Below, in pieces: positions 9,514 to 18,518 of a DNA stretch of 64,000 nucleotides. The DNA lies in contig SVBG01000001.1 of the NCBI GenBank assembly GCA_015059015.1, positions 136,026 to 200,025 on the forward strand, in the 5' to 3' direction. A program made the position numbers and the translations under genes. This DNA comes from Erysipelotrichaceae bacterium (lineage in GTDB: Bacteria; Bacillota_I; Bacilli_A; ML615J-28; CAG-313). Every line of letters begins with the position of its first letter. Within the stretch, counting starts at the first letter, position 1. Under the pieces are notes generated by a model. It was not told the origin of the DNA, searched no databases, and saw nothing but the letters and a program-made list of their open reading frames with translations.

Positions 9514-10347
9514 TTGTTTGAGGATACTCGTGAGAGACCCGTTGAGACTTCGTTATTTTGGTTATCCTCAAGGTATTATTCACCCGAATTATGTAGATTT
9601 ATAAGTCCTGATGATGTAGAATATCTAGATCCTGAAAGTGTAAATGGATTAAATTTATACTGCTACTGCAAAAATAATCCGATCATGTATGCCGATCCAA
9701 GTGGGCATATTGCAATAAGTACTTTCTTAATAGGTTTAGCTGCTTCATGGGTAATATCTTCAATAGCAAGTTATTATTTAGGAGAGCATTTGGTAAGTGG
9801 AGCATCATCAATATATGGTGGAGCTCAAACAATTGCTACAGGTGTTTCATTGCTAGCATATGGTCCAGTTGGTTGGGTTCTTGGTGGAGCTGCTATTGTT
9901 TTAGGTGCTGTAAATATAGCATTTGGTACTGCTGAAATTCATCAACATTTTACGGGAAATAACTGGATAAATGATATTGGTATAACTGGTGGATTATATA
10001 CAGGATTATATGTAGGTTCAAGTATAGCCTCCGCAGCAGTTAGCATTGGTGGTAATTACTATAAAACAACAACACATGGACAAATAGCATATAATGCTAA
10101 ACACTGGGATAAAGGAACGTTTAAAAATTCAAGAGCTTCATTGAAATATCATTATGGTAAACATGGAAATGGAATGTCTGTTTCACAATACACAAATGAA
10201 GCTTTAAATTTTATGAATAGTAATTCATCAATGTTACAGTATACTTACAATTACAACTATAATAATACTTCGTGGTATTATAATTATCCAAATGGTCGCG
10301 GTGGCTATTTTACAGGAGATGGACACATAATTACTTTCTGGTGGTAA
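9514..10347 (+). CDS. Orphan Rhs core with BECR-like toxin tip (displaced cassette 1)
   Basis: The frame opens right after a stop at 9511-9513 and has only a TTG without a Shine-Dalgarno site, so it is probably silent until recombined onto a full Rhs gene. It begins with an Rhs core ending (RERPVETSLFWLSSRYYSPEL, then NGLNLYCYCKNNPIMYADPSGH), followed by a hydrophobic glycine-rich linker (about residues 68-185). The tip has the pattern SLKYHYGKHGNGMSVSQY ... ALNFM ... GRGGYFTGDGHIITF. That resembles short nuclease domains of the BECR (barnase-EndoU-colicin E5/D-RelE) type at the ends of polymorphic toxins. The likely action is RNA cleavage in the target cell, inferred from the motif only. The cognate immunity gene follows after 14 bases. 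Confidence 0.7.
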   Translation: MFEDTRERPVETSLFWLSSRYYSPELCRFISPDDVEYLDPESVNGLNLYCYCKNNPIMYADPSGHIAISTFLIGLAASWVISSIASYYLGEHLVSGASSIYGGAQTIATGVSLLAYGPVGWVLGGAAIVLGAVNIAFGTAEIHQHFTGNNWINDIGITGGLYTGLYVGSSIASAAVSIGGNYYKTTTHGQIAYNAKHWDKGTFKNSRASLKYHYGKHGNGMSVSQYTNEALNFMNSNSSMLQYTYNYNYNNTSWYYNYPNGRGGYFTGDGHIITFWW

Positions 10348-10361
10348 AGGAGTGAGATTTA

Positions 10362-10652
10362 ATGATTAAAAAATATGAAAAGAAAATCTTAGAAGAATAT
10401 TTGGAATTGCCTTCTAGAAAATTATTGAATCATAGATTTGAATTAGAGGAAGATTATTTAGCTGGATACGTAACAAGATTTCTTCATGGAGAAAGGTTTA
10501 ATAAAGAATTTATACCTTTTTCTGAATATGAGTTAGAAGTTATTCACCCCTTATTAGAAAGTAATTTGAATAATTCTGATGGTCAAGATTTACAAATTGC
10601 AGTTTTATTAACAAATGCAGTTTGTGTGATAATGAACAAATATAAAAAATAA
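10362..10652 (+). CDS. Small immunity protein for the orphan nuclease tip
   Basis: A 96-residue, acidic, mostly helical protein with no membrane segment, starting at ATG 10362 behind AAGGAG (10347-10352). Immediate position after a toxin tip, small size and cytosolic character fit an immunity protein that binds a nuclease domain. I do not recognise a named family. It has its own ribosome site, so it can be made even if the orphan tip is not, provided a promoter in the cassette drives it. Confidence 0.6.
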   Translation: MIKKYEKKILEEYLELPSRKLLNHRFELEEDYLAGYVTRFLHGERFNKEFIPFSEYELEVIHPLLESNLNNSDGQDLQIAVLLTNAVCVIMNKYKK

Positions 10653-10673
10653 AACAAACATCACTTTAACATT

Positions 10674-10710
10674 AAGGGTGGAGCTGTATTACGCAGTTTC
10701 ATCCTTTCTT
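10674..10710 (+). terminator. Hairpin after immunity gene 2
   Basis: AAGGGTGGAGCTG (10674-10686) pairs with CAGTTTCATCCTT (10694-10706) with G-T wobbles. The T tract that follows is short, so termination may be weak. Confidence 0.6.
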
Positions 10711-10725
10711 ACATTTAGTGGACAA

Positions 10726-10825
10726 GAGCGAAAGCTGGGTATCACAGTTGTCGCAAGAGTCGAAAATGCAACTTGTTGCTTTTTCCTTATCCTGCATATA
10801 AAATAAGCAAATTTGCAACACTTTT
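10726..10825 (+). repeat. Structured cassette repeat R3
   Basis: Contains GCGAAAGCTG pairing with CAGTTGTCGC, a second stem CAAG/CTTG and the conserved TTATCCTGCAT end. Inverted partner of R2 and direct relative of R1 and R4. The rest of 10826-11050 is AT-rich with nothing recognisable. Confidence 0.8.
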
Positions 10826-11050
10826 TAAGTTCAGTGGTTGAGTGTAATCTATTGAATTGTTTAATTAATTTTGATATTATATAGTTGTTAATATGGAAAA
10901 AGTACTAATTTGTCATATACAAATCTGTATAGAAAACTAATAATTTAACAATTCAGTTTGTCAAATCTATTAAAATTACAAAATATTACATATTTTACCT
11001 TAAACTTTTACTAAAAACGTAAAAAGATTTAGGCAAAATTGTGTTTTTAA

Positions 11051-11079
11051 TTGACATTTTTATTTTGAAATGATAAAAT
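11051..11079 (+). promoter_or_regulatory. Sigma-A promoter of the AAA ATPase gene
   Basis: TTGACA (11051-11056), 17-bp spacer, TAAAAT (11074-11079). The ATG follows at 11112 behind GGGAGTGA. Confidence 0.8.
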
Positions 11080-11111
11080 AAAGTATCTTTAAAATATTTG
11101 GGAGTGATAAT

Positions 11112-12386
11112 ATGATAAAAAGAGATTATTATTTAAATCAAATTATAAAAAGAGAATGGGATGGAAATATCAAAGTAATAACTGGAATTAGAAGATGTGG
11201 TAAATCTGTTTTATTATTTGAATTATTTAAAGATTATTTAATATCTAAAGGAATTGAACAAGCTCAAATTATTGAAATTAAATTAGACAAAATTGATTAT
11301 ATTAAATATCGTAATCCTTTTTATCTTTATAAACAAATAAATAAAACTATAACTTTAAATAAATATGATAAATATTATTTATTTATAGATGAAATTCAAA
11401 TGGCCATTAAGAAAAAAGATAGACAAACTGGTGTTATAGCCACAATATATGATATTTTAAATGGATTTAGAGATAATAAACTACTTGATGTTTATGTTAC
11501 TGGAAGTAACTCTAAAATGTTATCAACTGATATTGCAACAGAATTTAGGGGTAGATCTAGTAGAATAAATGTCCATCCACTTTCATTTAAAGAATATTTT
11601 GAATATGTGGATGGGAATGAACAAAAAGCACTTAATGAATATATGATATTAGGTGGTATGCCTGGATTAATCCATGAGCAAACAGATGAAGATAAAAAAA
11701 TTTATTTAAAAAACTTATATGATGAAATTTATATTAAAGATATCGTTGAAAGAAATAAAATAAAAAGAGAGGATATTTTAAATGATGTTCTTAATTATTT
11801 AGCTTCTCAGGTTTCATCACTTACAAATATTACGAGAATTGCTAATGCCATATCTACTTTAAAAAAAGAAAATATAACGCATGAAATGATTGATAACTAT
11901 GTAAAACATATTAAAAATGCTATGTTAATTAGTGAATCTCAAAGATATGATATCAAGGGCAAATCATTTTTTAGCTATCCGAGTAAATTTTATTATGAAG
12001 ATACGGGGCTTAGAAATGCAAGATTAAATTATAGACAAACAGAACCGGGTCATTTAATAGAAAATATCATATACAACGAATTAATTAGAAGGGGGTTTTC
12101 AGTTGATGTAGGAGCTGTTCCTATTAGAGAAACAAATAATATTGAATATGTGGAAATTGATTTTATAGTAAATAAATTAGACACAAAAATTTATATTCAA
12201 TCTGCTTTTCAAATGTTAGATGATGATAAAGTAAAGCAAGAAGTTAGACCATTTACGTTGACAAATGATTTCTTTAAAAAAGTTATTATTAGAAATGATA
12301 TAATAAATAGTTTTTATGATGAGCAAGGTGTTTATCATTGTAGATTAATAGATTTTCTATTAGATAAAGTAGATTTTTTAAATTAA
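11112..12386 (+). CDS. AAA ATPase with DUF4143-type C-terminal domain
   Basis: A 424-residue protein. Walker A is GIRRCGKSVL near residue 25, Walker B is YLFIDEIQM near residue 90, and VTGSN follows as a sensor-like motif. The C-terminal half (about 200-424) has the DUF4143 pattern with a PD-(D/E)XK-like stretch (VEIDFIVN ... IYIQSAF). Such proteins (AAA_14 plus DUF4143) are common in gut bacteria, often in several copies; their role is not established. It sits between repeat R3 and orphan tip 2, so it travels inside the Rhs cassette array, but has its own promoter. A second, more distant member is at 24371-25666. Confidence 0.85.
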   Translation: MIKRDYYLNQIIKREWDGNIKVITGIRRCGKSVLLFELFKDYLISKGIEQAQIIEIKLDKIDYIKYRNPFYLYKQINKTITLNKYDKYYLFIDEIQMAIKKKDRQTGVIATIYDILNGFRDNKLLDVYVTGSNSKMLSTDIATEFRGRSSRINVHPLSFKEYFEYVDGNEQKALNEYMILGGMPGLIHEQTDEDKKIYLKNLYDEIYIKDIVERNKIKREDILNDVLNYLASQVSSLTNITRIANAISTLKKENITHEMIDNYVKHIKNAMLISESQRYDIKGKSFFSYPSKFYYEDTGLRNARLNYRQTEPGHLIENIIYNELIRRGFSVDVGAVPIRETNNIEYVEIDFIVNKLDTKIYIQSAFQMLDDDKVKQEVRPFTLTNDFFKKVIIRNDIINSFYDEQGVYHCRLIDFLLDKVDFLN

Positions 12387-12401
12387 AAGGATAATAAAGA
12401 T

Positions 12402-12550
12402 TATGACGTCGAAACCAATTTTGCGTTGGTATCCTCAAGATACTATTCTCCAGAACTTGGAAGATTTATCCAACCCGCAGGTGTTTCTAGTCTTAATCCA
12501 CAATCTATTAATGGACTAAATCTTTATACGTATGCTGTTAATAATCCTAT
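12402..12550 (+). repeat. Rhs core direct repeat, copy 2
   Basis: Near-identical partner of 6837-6985, in the same coding frame. The match starts 15 bases after the ATPase stop, so this is a core fragment pasted in without its start. Confidence 0.9.
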
Positions 12551-13172
12551 TGCTATTAAATATGATATTTCTGATTCCAGTATGGGTAGTGTTATGGATA
12601 ACTCTTTTATTGGAAATGGTGTAGTTAGTGATGGAGATTATACATCTGATCCAAATACTTCTGTAAAATTTCCGAAACCAAAATTATATACAACCTTGGC
12701 TGATTTTATATCTAGTATGAGTGGAGCAATAAGTGTAATTAACTGGACTTCTAAAAATCCACAATTTTTTGAATTTTTTAATTATAATTATGGAATTTCA
12801 AAATATCAAATGTTGAATAATCTAAAATCTCCATTAGTTAAAGCTGCAAAATGGCTTAGTTACGGAATAGTTGCATATGAAACGTATGATGACATAAAAG
12901 GACATATTAATGTAGGTGATTCTTGGCAAACTACTATTTCTAGTGGAATTGTAACAGCTGGAGTTGGTGTACTTAATGTATGGGCATCTGGTGAACTGGG
13001 TGCGGCAATTGGAGGTTTTTTTGGAGGTGTGCCAGGGTTTATTATTGGTACTCTTGCAGGTGTTGGTATGGGTATTATAATTAATGGAATATTTTATACA
13101 GAAATTAATGGTAAATCAATTGCTGGCCATATCGAAGATGGTATTGAAGGATTATTAGAGTGGTTATTTTAA
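12402..13172 (+). CDS. Orphan Rhs core with membrane-type tip (displaced cassette 2)
   Basis: The frame begins just after the ATPase stop codon with YDVETN and the Rhs core; the only early start codon is a TTG at 12426 with no ribosome site, so independent expression is doubtful. After the core (to ~12550) comes a tip of about 205 residues with hydrophobic, glycine-rich helices at the end (AAIGGFFGGVPGFIIG, TLAGVGMGIIING) and an amphipathic-looking C-terminus. It is similar in kind, not closely in sequence, to the tip of the full-length Rhs protein. It ends 14 bases before the immunity gene. The core repeat would allow it to replace the active tip by recombination. Confidence 0.75.
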   Translation, partial: YDVETNFALVSSRYYSPELGRFIQPAGVSSLNPQSINGLNLYTYAVNNPIAIKYDISDSSMGSVMDNSFIGNGVVSDGDYTSDPNTSVKFPKPKLYTTLADFISSMSGAISVINWTSKNPQFFEFFNYNYGISKYQMLNNLKSPLVKAAKWLSYGIVAYETYDDIKGHINVGDSWQTTISSGIVTAGVGVLNVWASGELGAAIGGFFGGVPGFIIGTLAGVGMGIIINGIFYTEINGKSIAGHIEDGIEGLLEWLF

Positions 13173-13186
13173 AGTTTGGAGGAAAT

Positions 13187-13678
13187 ATGAAGAGGATTTA
13201 TTCGTTTAAAATTATTATTTTATGTTTGTGCATAATGATAATTTGTTTATTAACAGCATTACACTTTTTTATTAATTATAATACTAATGGGTTTATGATA
13301 TTTATTGCATATTTTTTTCTTACATTTGCAATTGCGATGTTACTCAAAATTTTTGGATTGCCTGATTATATTGAATTAACAAAAGATAAGATTAAAGTTT
13401 TTAATAATCCACTATTTGCTACTAATAAATTTTACGATAAAAAAGCAAATTTAATTTTATGGAATAATGAAATTAATTTAAAAGAAGTAGAAAAAATTGA
13501 ATTAGTCAAATTAACAAAAAAAGAGAAAAAGAAATATATTGGATTCAATCATTTATTTAGTAGGTATATAAGAATATATATAAAAAATTCAAATCCAAAC
13601 AAGCATATTTATATTTCAATATATACTAAAAAACAAATAATGAATCTTTTAAAATTTTTAAATAAACAATGTAATTAA
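13187..13678 (+). CDS. Probable immunity protein, two membrane helices plus PH-like domain
   Basis: A 163-residue protein; ATG 13187 is chosen because GGAGG (13178-13182) lies just before it. Two hydrophobic helices (about residues 8-60) are followed by a beta-rich cytosolic part (YIELTKDKIKVFNN, INLKEVEKIELVKL). The architecture is the same as at 7594-8103, and both follow a hydrophobic Rhs tip. This supports a toxin-immunity family in which the immunity protein sits in the membrane. Function is inferred from context. Confidence 0.65.
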   Translation: MKRIYSFKIIILCLCIMIICLLTALHFFINYNTNGFMIFIAYFFLTFAIAMLLKIFGLPDYIELTKDKIKVFNNPLFATNKFYDKKANLILWNNEINLKEVEKIELVKLTKKEKKKYIGFNHLFSRYIRIYIKNSNPNKHIYISIYTKKQIMNLLKFLNKQCN

Positions 13679-13696
13679 ACTTTATCAACCAATAAA

Positions 13697-13730
13697 AGTA
13701 GATGTACTTTAATCTGTACATCTGCTTTTT
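13697..13730 (+). terminator. Rho-independent terminator after immunity gene 3
   Basis: AGTAGATGTAC (13697-13707) pairs with GTACATCTGCT (13716-13726), one wobble, then a T run. Confidence 0.85.
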
Positions 13731-13822
13731 CCAGTTGCTACAAATATTTCAAAAATACTAGCATAATTGTTGTATTTTTCTTATCTTTCTTAATATTAAG
13801 GCAGGAGATTACAATTAAATAA
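13731..13822 (+). repeat. Structured cassette repeat R4
   Basis: Matches R1 from CAGTTGC through TATTTCAAAAAT, TGTTGTATTTTTCTTAT and the CAATTAAATA end. It follows the third immunity gene, as R1 and R3 follow theirs. Confidence 0.75.
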
Positions 13823-14126
13823 TATAAAAGAATTTCCTGCGTATAATCAAAATTAATGATAAAACAATCCTGCGTATAGTACTGAATTTAGAAGTTATCT
13901 TTAAATAATGGTATGATTATATGATAATTTAATAGCTTAATGTTGAGTTGTAAATAATTGGGATTATCTTCTATGTTAATTATATTGTTTTAAAAATAGA
14001 CTAATTTAAAAGATTTTTGTATTTAGTAACTAAGCATATCTTTCTTTTTTAAAATATTTATTGTTTTTACACTTTTCTAGTTTTTAAAGTGATATAATAA
14101 TACAAGAAAGAAAAGAGGTAAATTAT
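13823..14126. other. Non-coding stretch between the Rhs locus and pepF
   Basis: No gene seen. TCCTGCGTATA occurs twice, at 13835-13845 and 13868-13878 (33 bp apart). The end carries a TATAAT-like box (14094-14099) and the ribosome site of pepF. Confidence 0.5.
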
Positions 14127-15887
14127 ATGAAATGGGATTTAACTTATTTATTTGAAACTGAAGAAGAGTTTTTAGCATCAGTTGAAAAGATGAAAGGATA
14201 TGTTGAAAAACTTGCAAGTTATAAAGGAAAATTATGTGATGAAGAATCATTTGTTGAGTATTTAATTATTTCAAGAGATTTCGAAGAAGCACTAGGCAGA
14301 ACTTATTTATATGCTCATTTAAAGAGTGATTTAAATAAAAAAGATATTAATGCTTTAACTAATTTAAATAATTGTCATATGCTTTTATATACATATAGTG
14401 AAGCATGTTCATTTCAAGATCCTGAAATTCTTGCGATGGGAAAAGAAAAAGTAATAGATATTATTGATCGTCACCCAGAAATTGAAGAATTTAGATTTAT
14501 GTGTGTAAAATTATTTGATTTAAATGCTCATGTTTTAGATGCTAAAAGTGAACAATTATTATCATATTATTCTCCACTAACAAGTGCAGGAAGTGAACTT
14601 TATTCAAGTTTAGCTGTTGCAGATGGTAAGGGAGAAAAAATCACTTTATCAAATGGTGAAGAAGTAGTTGTTACTACCGGTAATTTTAGAGCATTAATTC
14701 AAAATGCAGATAATGCAGAAGATAGAAAAGCTATTTTTGAAGCAGTATATAAAGTATTTGATACACATAAAAATACATTTGCTAATATATATAAAACAGT
14801 TCTTGATGCTGATAAAGCTACAGCTAAAGCAAGAAATTATGCATCTAGTTTAGAAGCACACTTAGATCATAATAACATTCCAACAAGTGTTTATCATACT
14901 TTAGTAGAAGTTGCAGGTACTTGTAATGAATCGCTAAAGAAATATTTAAAATTAAGAAAAGAAGTTTTAGGACTAGAAGAATATCATACATATGATAGAT
15001 TCCTAGAACTTGCAAAATCAGATAAGAAATATTCTTATGAAGAATCTTGTGAATTATTCTTTGAATCAATTAAATGGTTACCAGCTGACTTTAATGAAAA
15101 AGCACATGAAGTACTACGTGAAGGTTTTGTAGATGTTTATGAATCAGAAGGTAAAAGAAGTGGAACTTATTCATCAAGTATGGCAAATCTTCATCCATTT
15201 ATTCTTCTTAATCATGACGATACGCTTGAATCTGCATTTACAGTAGCTCATGAAGCTGGTCACTCAATTCATTCTATGTATTCAGCAGATCATCAACCTA
15301 CAATGCTACAAAATTATACAATCTTTGTTGCAGAAATAGCATCGACATTTAATGAACATGTCCTACTTGATTATTTCTTAAAGAGTGATAATGCATCTAA
15401 AGATGAAAAAATTATGGTTATTGAAAAAGCAATTGACTCTATTATGTCAACATTCTACCGTCAAACTTTATTTGCAGAGTATGAACTTATAGCTCATGAT
15501 ATGAATGAAAAAGGTATGCCTATTAATCATGAAGTCTTATCTAAAATTATGATTGATTTATATAAAAAGTATTATGATTTAGATATTGATAAAGAAGTAG
15601 TTAAAAAGTATGTATGGGCATATATTCCACATTTATTCTATACACCATTCTATGTTTATCAATACGCAACAAGTTTTGCTGCAAGTTTCAAACTATATAA
15701 AGATGTAAAAGGAAACGTTCCAGGTGCATTTGAACGTTATATTGGACTTCTTTCATCAGGCGGTTCTAAATATCCAATGGAACAAGCGCGTGAGGCTGGT
15801 GTTGACTTTACACAAAAAGAAACATTTATGGCAGTTGTAGAAAGAATGGATTATTTATTAAAGGAATTAGAAGAATTATTAAAATAG
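14127..15887 (+). CDS. pepF: Oligoendopeptidase F (M3 metallopeptidase)
   Basis: A 586-residue protein, close to the usual ~600 of the family. It has the zinc motif HEAGH (in AHEAGHSIHS, coded near 15249-15280) with a downstream glutamate in the FVAEIASTFNEH segment, and the PepF C-terminal pattern (YQYATSFAAS, SGGSKYPMEQAREAGVD). It cleaves short peptides of roughly 7-17 residues in the cytosol. The start has AAGAGGTAAATT before ATG. Only 9 bases separate it from the next gene's start, so they may share a transcript. Gene use is housekeeping and not linked to the Rhs locus upstream. Confidence 0.95.
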   Translation: MKWDLTYLFETEEEFLASVEKMKGYVEKLASYKGKLCDEESFVEYLIISRDFEEALGRTYLYAHLKSDLNKKDINALTNLNNCHMLLYTYSEACSFQDPEILAMGKEKVIDIIDRHPEIEEFRFMCVKLFDLNAHVLDAKSEQLLSYYSPLTSAGSELYSSLAVADGKGEKITLSNGEEVVVTTGNFRALIQNADNAEDRKAIFEAVYKVFDTHKNTFANIYKTVLDADKATAKARNYASSLEAHLDHNNIPTSVYHTLVEVAGTCNESLKKYLKLRKEVLGLEEYHTYDRFLELAKSDKKYSYEESCELFFESIKWLPADFNEKAHEVLREGFVDVYESEGKRSGTYSSSMANLHPFILLNHDDTLESAFTVAHEAGHSIHSMYSADHQPTMLQNYTIFVAEIASTFNEHVLLDYFLKSDNASKDEKIMVIEKAIDSIMSTFYRQTLFAEYELIAHDMNEKGMPINHEVLSKIMIDLYKKYYDLDIDKEVVKKYVWAYIPHLFYTPFYVYQYATSFAASFKLYKDVKGNVPGAFERYIGLLSSGGSKYPMEQAREAGVDFTQKETFMAVVERMDYLLKELEELLK

Positions 15888-15896
15888 GAAATGTTT

Positions 15897-18329
15897 ATGA
15901 AAAAGAATTTCTTTAGAATTTCAATAATACTTATTATCATTTTTGTTTGCTTTTTATCATCTTGTAAAAGTTGTAATAATAAAAACTATACAAATAATGA
16001 TGATGAACAACATGAAAATAACGAAAATAATAATAATCAACAAAATAATCCAACAAAAAATCCAAAATTAAATGTTGATAAATTAAATATTGAATTGCTA
16101 CCTAATGAAACTTATGAATTAAATATTACACTAGAAGATGCTGATGTTGAAAATATTGAATATAATTTTGAAGTGTCTGATGTGTGTATTGTTAAGATAG
16201 AAAATAAGGTTATAACAGCTTTAAATGTAGGAACTGCTACTATTAAAATTTCTGTATTAAACTCGAATGCAGCACCTGTTTTAGTTAATGTTCAAGTAAA
16301 CGAACCACCAGTTCCACCGGTAATTGTTACAGAAGAAACGATTGATTTAATTATTGGTTCATCACATAAAATAGAATATCATGTTGAACCACTTGATGTA
16401 GATCAAAGTGTAACCTTTACATCTTTAGATGAAACAATTGCAGCAGTTGATGAATTTGGTAATATAAATGCTCTTACAGCTGGTACAACTAAAATTGTTA
16501 TAACGTTAACTTTTGATCCAAGTATTTATTATGAAATAAATATTACTGTTAGTGAACCGCCTATTCCATCAAAGATAGTATCTGAAACATCTTTAGAATT
16601 AATAATCGGTACAACATATCAATTAGAATACTATGTTGAACCACTAACATCATCACAAGAAGTTACTTTCTCTTCTTCTGATAAAGCGGTTATTACAGTA
16701 GATGAAAACGGATTAATCACTTGTCATGATTTAGGTGATGCATTTATTACAATTAAATCAAAAGAAAAAAGTAGTGTAAAATTAAGAGTAAATATAGAAG
16801 TAGTTTTACCTGAAGTAGAAAGTATTGACTCTATAGATGAGTTAAATCTTGGATATTATGAAACTAAAGAGTTAACTTGCAGTGTTATTCCTTCTAATGC
16901 AGTTCAAGATGTTACTTACAAATCATTAGATGAAAATATTGTAATAGTTGATGAATTCGGTAATATAACCTCTATTAAACCTGGTACTACTAAAGTAGTT
17001 ATAAGATCAGTTTATGATGAAACTGTTTTTAAAGAAGTTATAGTTTCAGTAAGTGGTACACTTGCAACTTCTCTTACATCAGTTAATAATATTGATTTAA
17101 ACATTGGTGCTACGTCATATATTAATTATGAGCTTCTACCAAGTGGTGCATTTAAAACAATTGAATATGTAGTATCAGATAGTAGTGCTTTAGAAGTTAA
17201 TGATGGAATCCTTGTCGCAAAGAAAAATGGAACATATAAAGTGACTCTTAAAACTATTGATGGATCTAATTTAGAAACTGTTATAAATGTTAATATTACA
17301 GGAGATTCTATCCCTGTATTATCGCTTTCTGAAAGTTTTGAAAAAGATACAAATATTGGTTTATATGAATCATTTGATCCACTTGAAGGTATAAGAATAT
17401 TTGATGCTGAAGATGGAGAATTAACAAATATTACTAAAGTTACAAGTAATGTAAACGTATGTGAATATGGAAAATATATAGTAACATATGAGGTTAGTGA
17501 TTCTGATGGAAATGAATTATACTATGAAAGAGACATTGAAGTAGTGTGGGATTATAGTGTTACTTTTATAGGCCATGCAGGAAGTTTGTATGGTGGAATG
17601 AATTCAGAAGAAGCTATTTTATATGCCGCAACAGTATTAAAATATACTGCAATTGAAATTGATGTAAAACAAACAAAAGATGGTGTATTTGTACTTTCTC
17701 ATGATGATACATTTGCTGGATATAATTTAACAGACTATGATTGGGATTTCTTAAAAGATGTTGAAAGAACTGGTACTAGAGGTGCTGGTGTAACGGGTTT
17801 AAAAGATACTTCATATACCGCAAAACTATGCACATTAAAAAGATATCTAGAAATATGTAAAGAATATAATATAACAGCTGTTATTGAACTAAAAACATCT
17901 CCTGGTATTAGTAATTGGACAGAAATTAATGCGCCACAGACATCTAGAATGCCAGCTTTAATAAAGGTAATTGAAGACACTGGTATGATTAACAATGTTA
18001 TATTCCTAGGAAGTCAATACGAATGTTTAGCATGGACTAGAAGAAACGGATATGACTTTATTCCTTGTCAATATTTAGTAAGTTCATGTGAAAGTGAAAC
18101 TTATTTAAATAGATGTATTGAATATAATTTTGATATAAGTATTAATGTTTCATCTGGTTCTAATTCAATAGAATGGATCAAAAAATATAAAGATGCTGGA
18201 CTTAAAGTATCTACTTATACATTTGATCAATATACAAGTTATAAAGAAATTCAAAAATGGATTGATAAAGGTGTTGATTTTGTAACAACCGATTGGCATG
18301 ATCCTAAAGAATTAAATTTACCAAAATAA
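15897..18329 (+). CDS. Lipoprotein with Ig-like repeats and a GDPD-type domain
   Basis: ATG 15897 is preferred over ATG 15891 because AGGA (15886-15889) is correctly spaced only for it. Residues 1-24 are a signal peptide with lipobox LSSC. An Asn-rich linker and four to five Big_2-like Ig repeats (to about residue 480) follow, then a DUF5011-like module. The C-terminal ~255 residues form a glycerophosphodiester phosphodiesterase-like barrel: FIGHAGS, the EIDVKQTKDGVFVLSHDD signature, VIELKT, and a final VTTDW. Family enzymes hydrolyse glycerophosphodiesters; the usual HRG is HAG here, so activity on standard substrates is less sure. It is anchored outside the cell; the Ig repeats probably span the wall. 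Confidence 0.85.
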   Translation: MKKNFFRISIILIIIFVCFLSSCKSCNNKNYTNNDDEQHENNENNNNQQNNPTKNPKLNVDKLNIELLPNETYELNITLEDADVENIEYNFEVSDVCIVKIENKVITALNVGTATIKISVLNSNAAPVLVNVQVNEPPVPPVIVTEETIDLIIGSSHKIEYHVEPLDVDQSVTFTSLDETIAAVDEFGNINALTAGTTKIVITLTFDPSIYYEINITVSEPPIPSKIVSETSLELIIGTTYQLEYYVEPLTSSQEVTFSSSDKAVITVDENGLITCHDLGDAFITIKSKEKSSVKLRVNIEVVLPEVESIDSIDELNLGYYETKELTCSVIPSNAVQDVTYKSLDENIVIVDEFGNITSIKPGTTKVVIRSVYDETVFKEVIVSVSGTLATSLTSVNNIDLNIGATSYINYELLPSGAFKTIEYVVSDSSALEVNDGILVAKKNGTYKVTLKTIDGSNLETVINVNITGDSIPVLSLSESFEKDTNIGLYESFDPLEGIRIFDAEDGELTNITKVTSNVNVCEYGKYIVTYEVSDSDGNELYYERDIEVVWDYSVTFIGHAGSLYGGMNSEEAILYAATVLKYTAIEIDVKQTKDGVFVLSHDDTFAGYNLTDYDWDFLKDVERTGTRGAGVTGLKDTSYTAKLCTLKRYLEICKEYNITAVIELKTSPGISNWTEINAPQTSRMPALIKVIEDTGMINNVIFLGSQYECLAWTRRNGYDFIPCQYLVSSCESETYLNRCIEYNFDISINVSSGSNSIEWIKKYKDAGLKVSTYTFDQYTSYKEIQKWIDKGVDFVTTDWHDPKELNLPK

Positions 18330-18336
18330 AAACTTA

Positions 18337-18370
18337 AATTGTGTTACCAGTGGTGACACAATTGTTTTTT
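18337..18370 (+). terminator. Rho-independent terminator
   Basis: AATTGTGTTACC (18337-18348) pairs with GGTGACACAATT (18352-18363) around AGT, then a T run. A related inverted copy lies at 18379-18401. Confidence 0.85.
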
Positions 18371-18518
18371 ACGAATTTGTATCACCACTACTGACACAAT
18401 TAAATGGTGACATTTTATTAATGAAAATAATAGATATATTTAATTTTTATATATCTTTAATATATATAAATTTTTTTAATTATGATATAATAAACATAGC
18501 TAAAAAAGGAGTTGTATT

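Noticed and set aside
8664-13822. Integron with attC sites
   Set aside because: No tyrosine integrase or attI is in the window and the repeats lack a recognisable attC core; only a cassette-border role is proposed.
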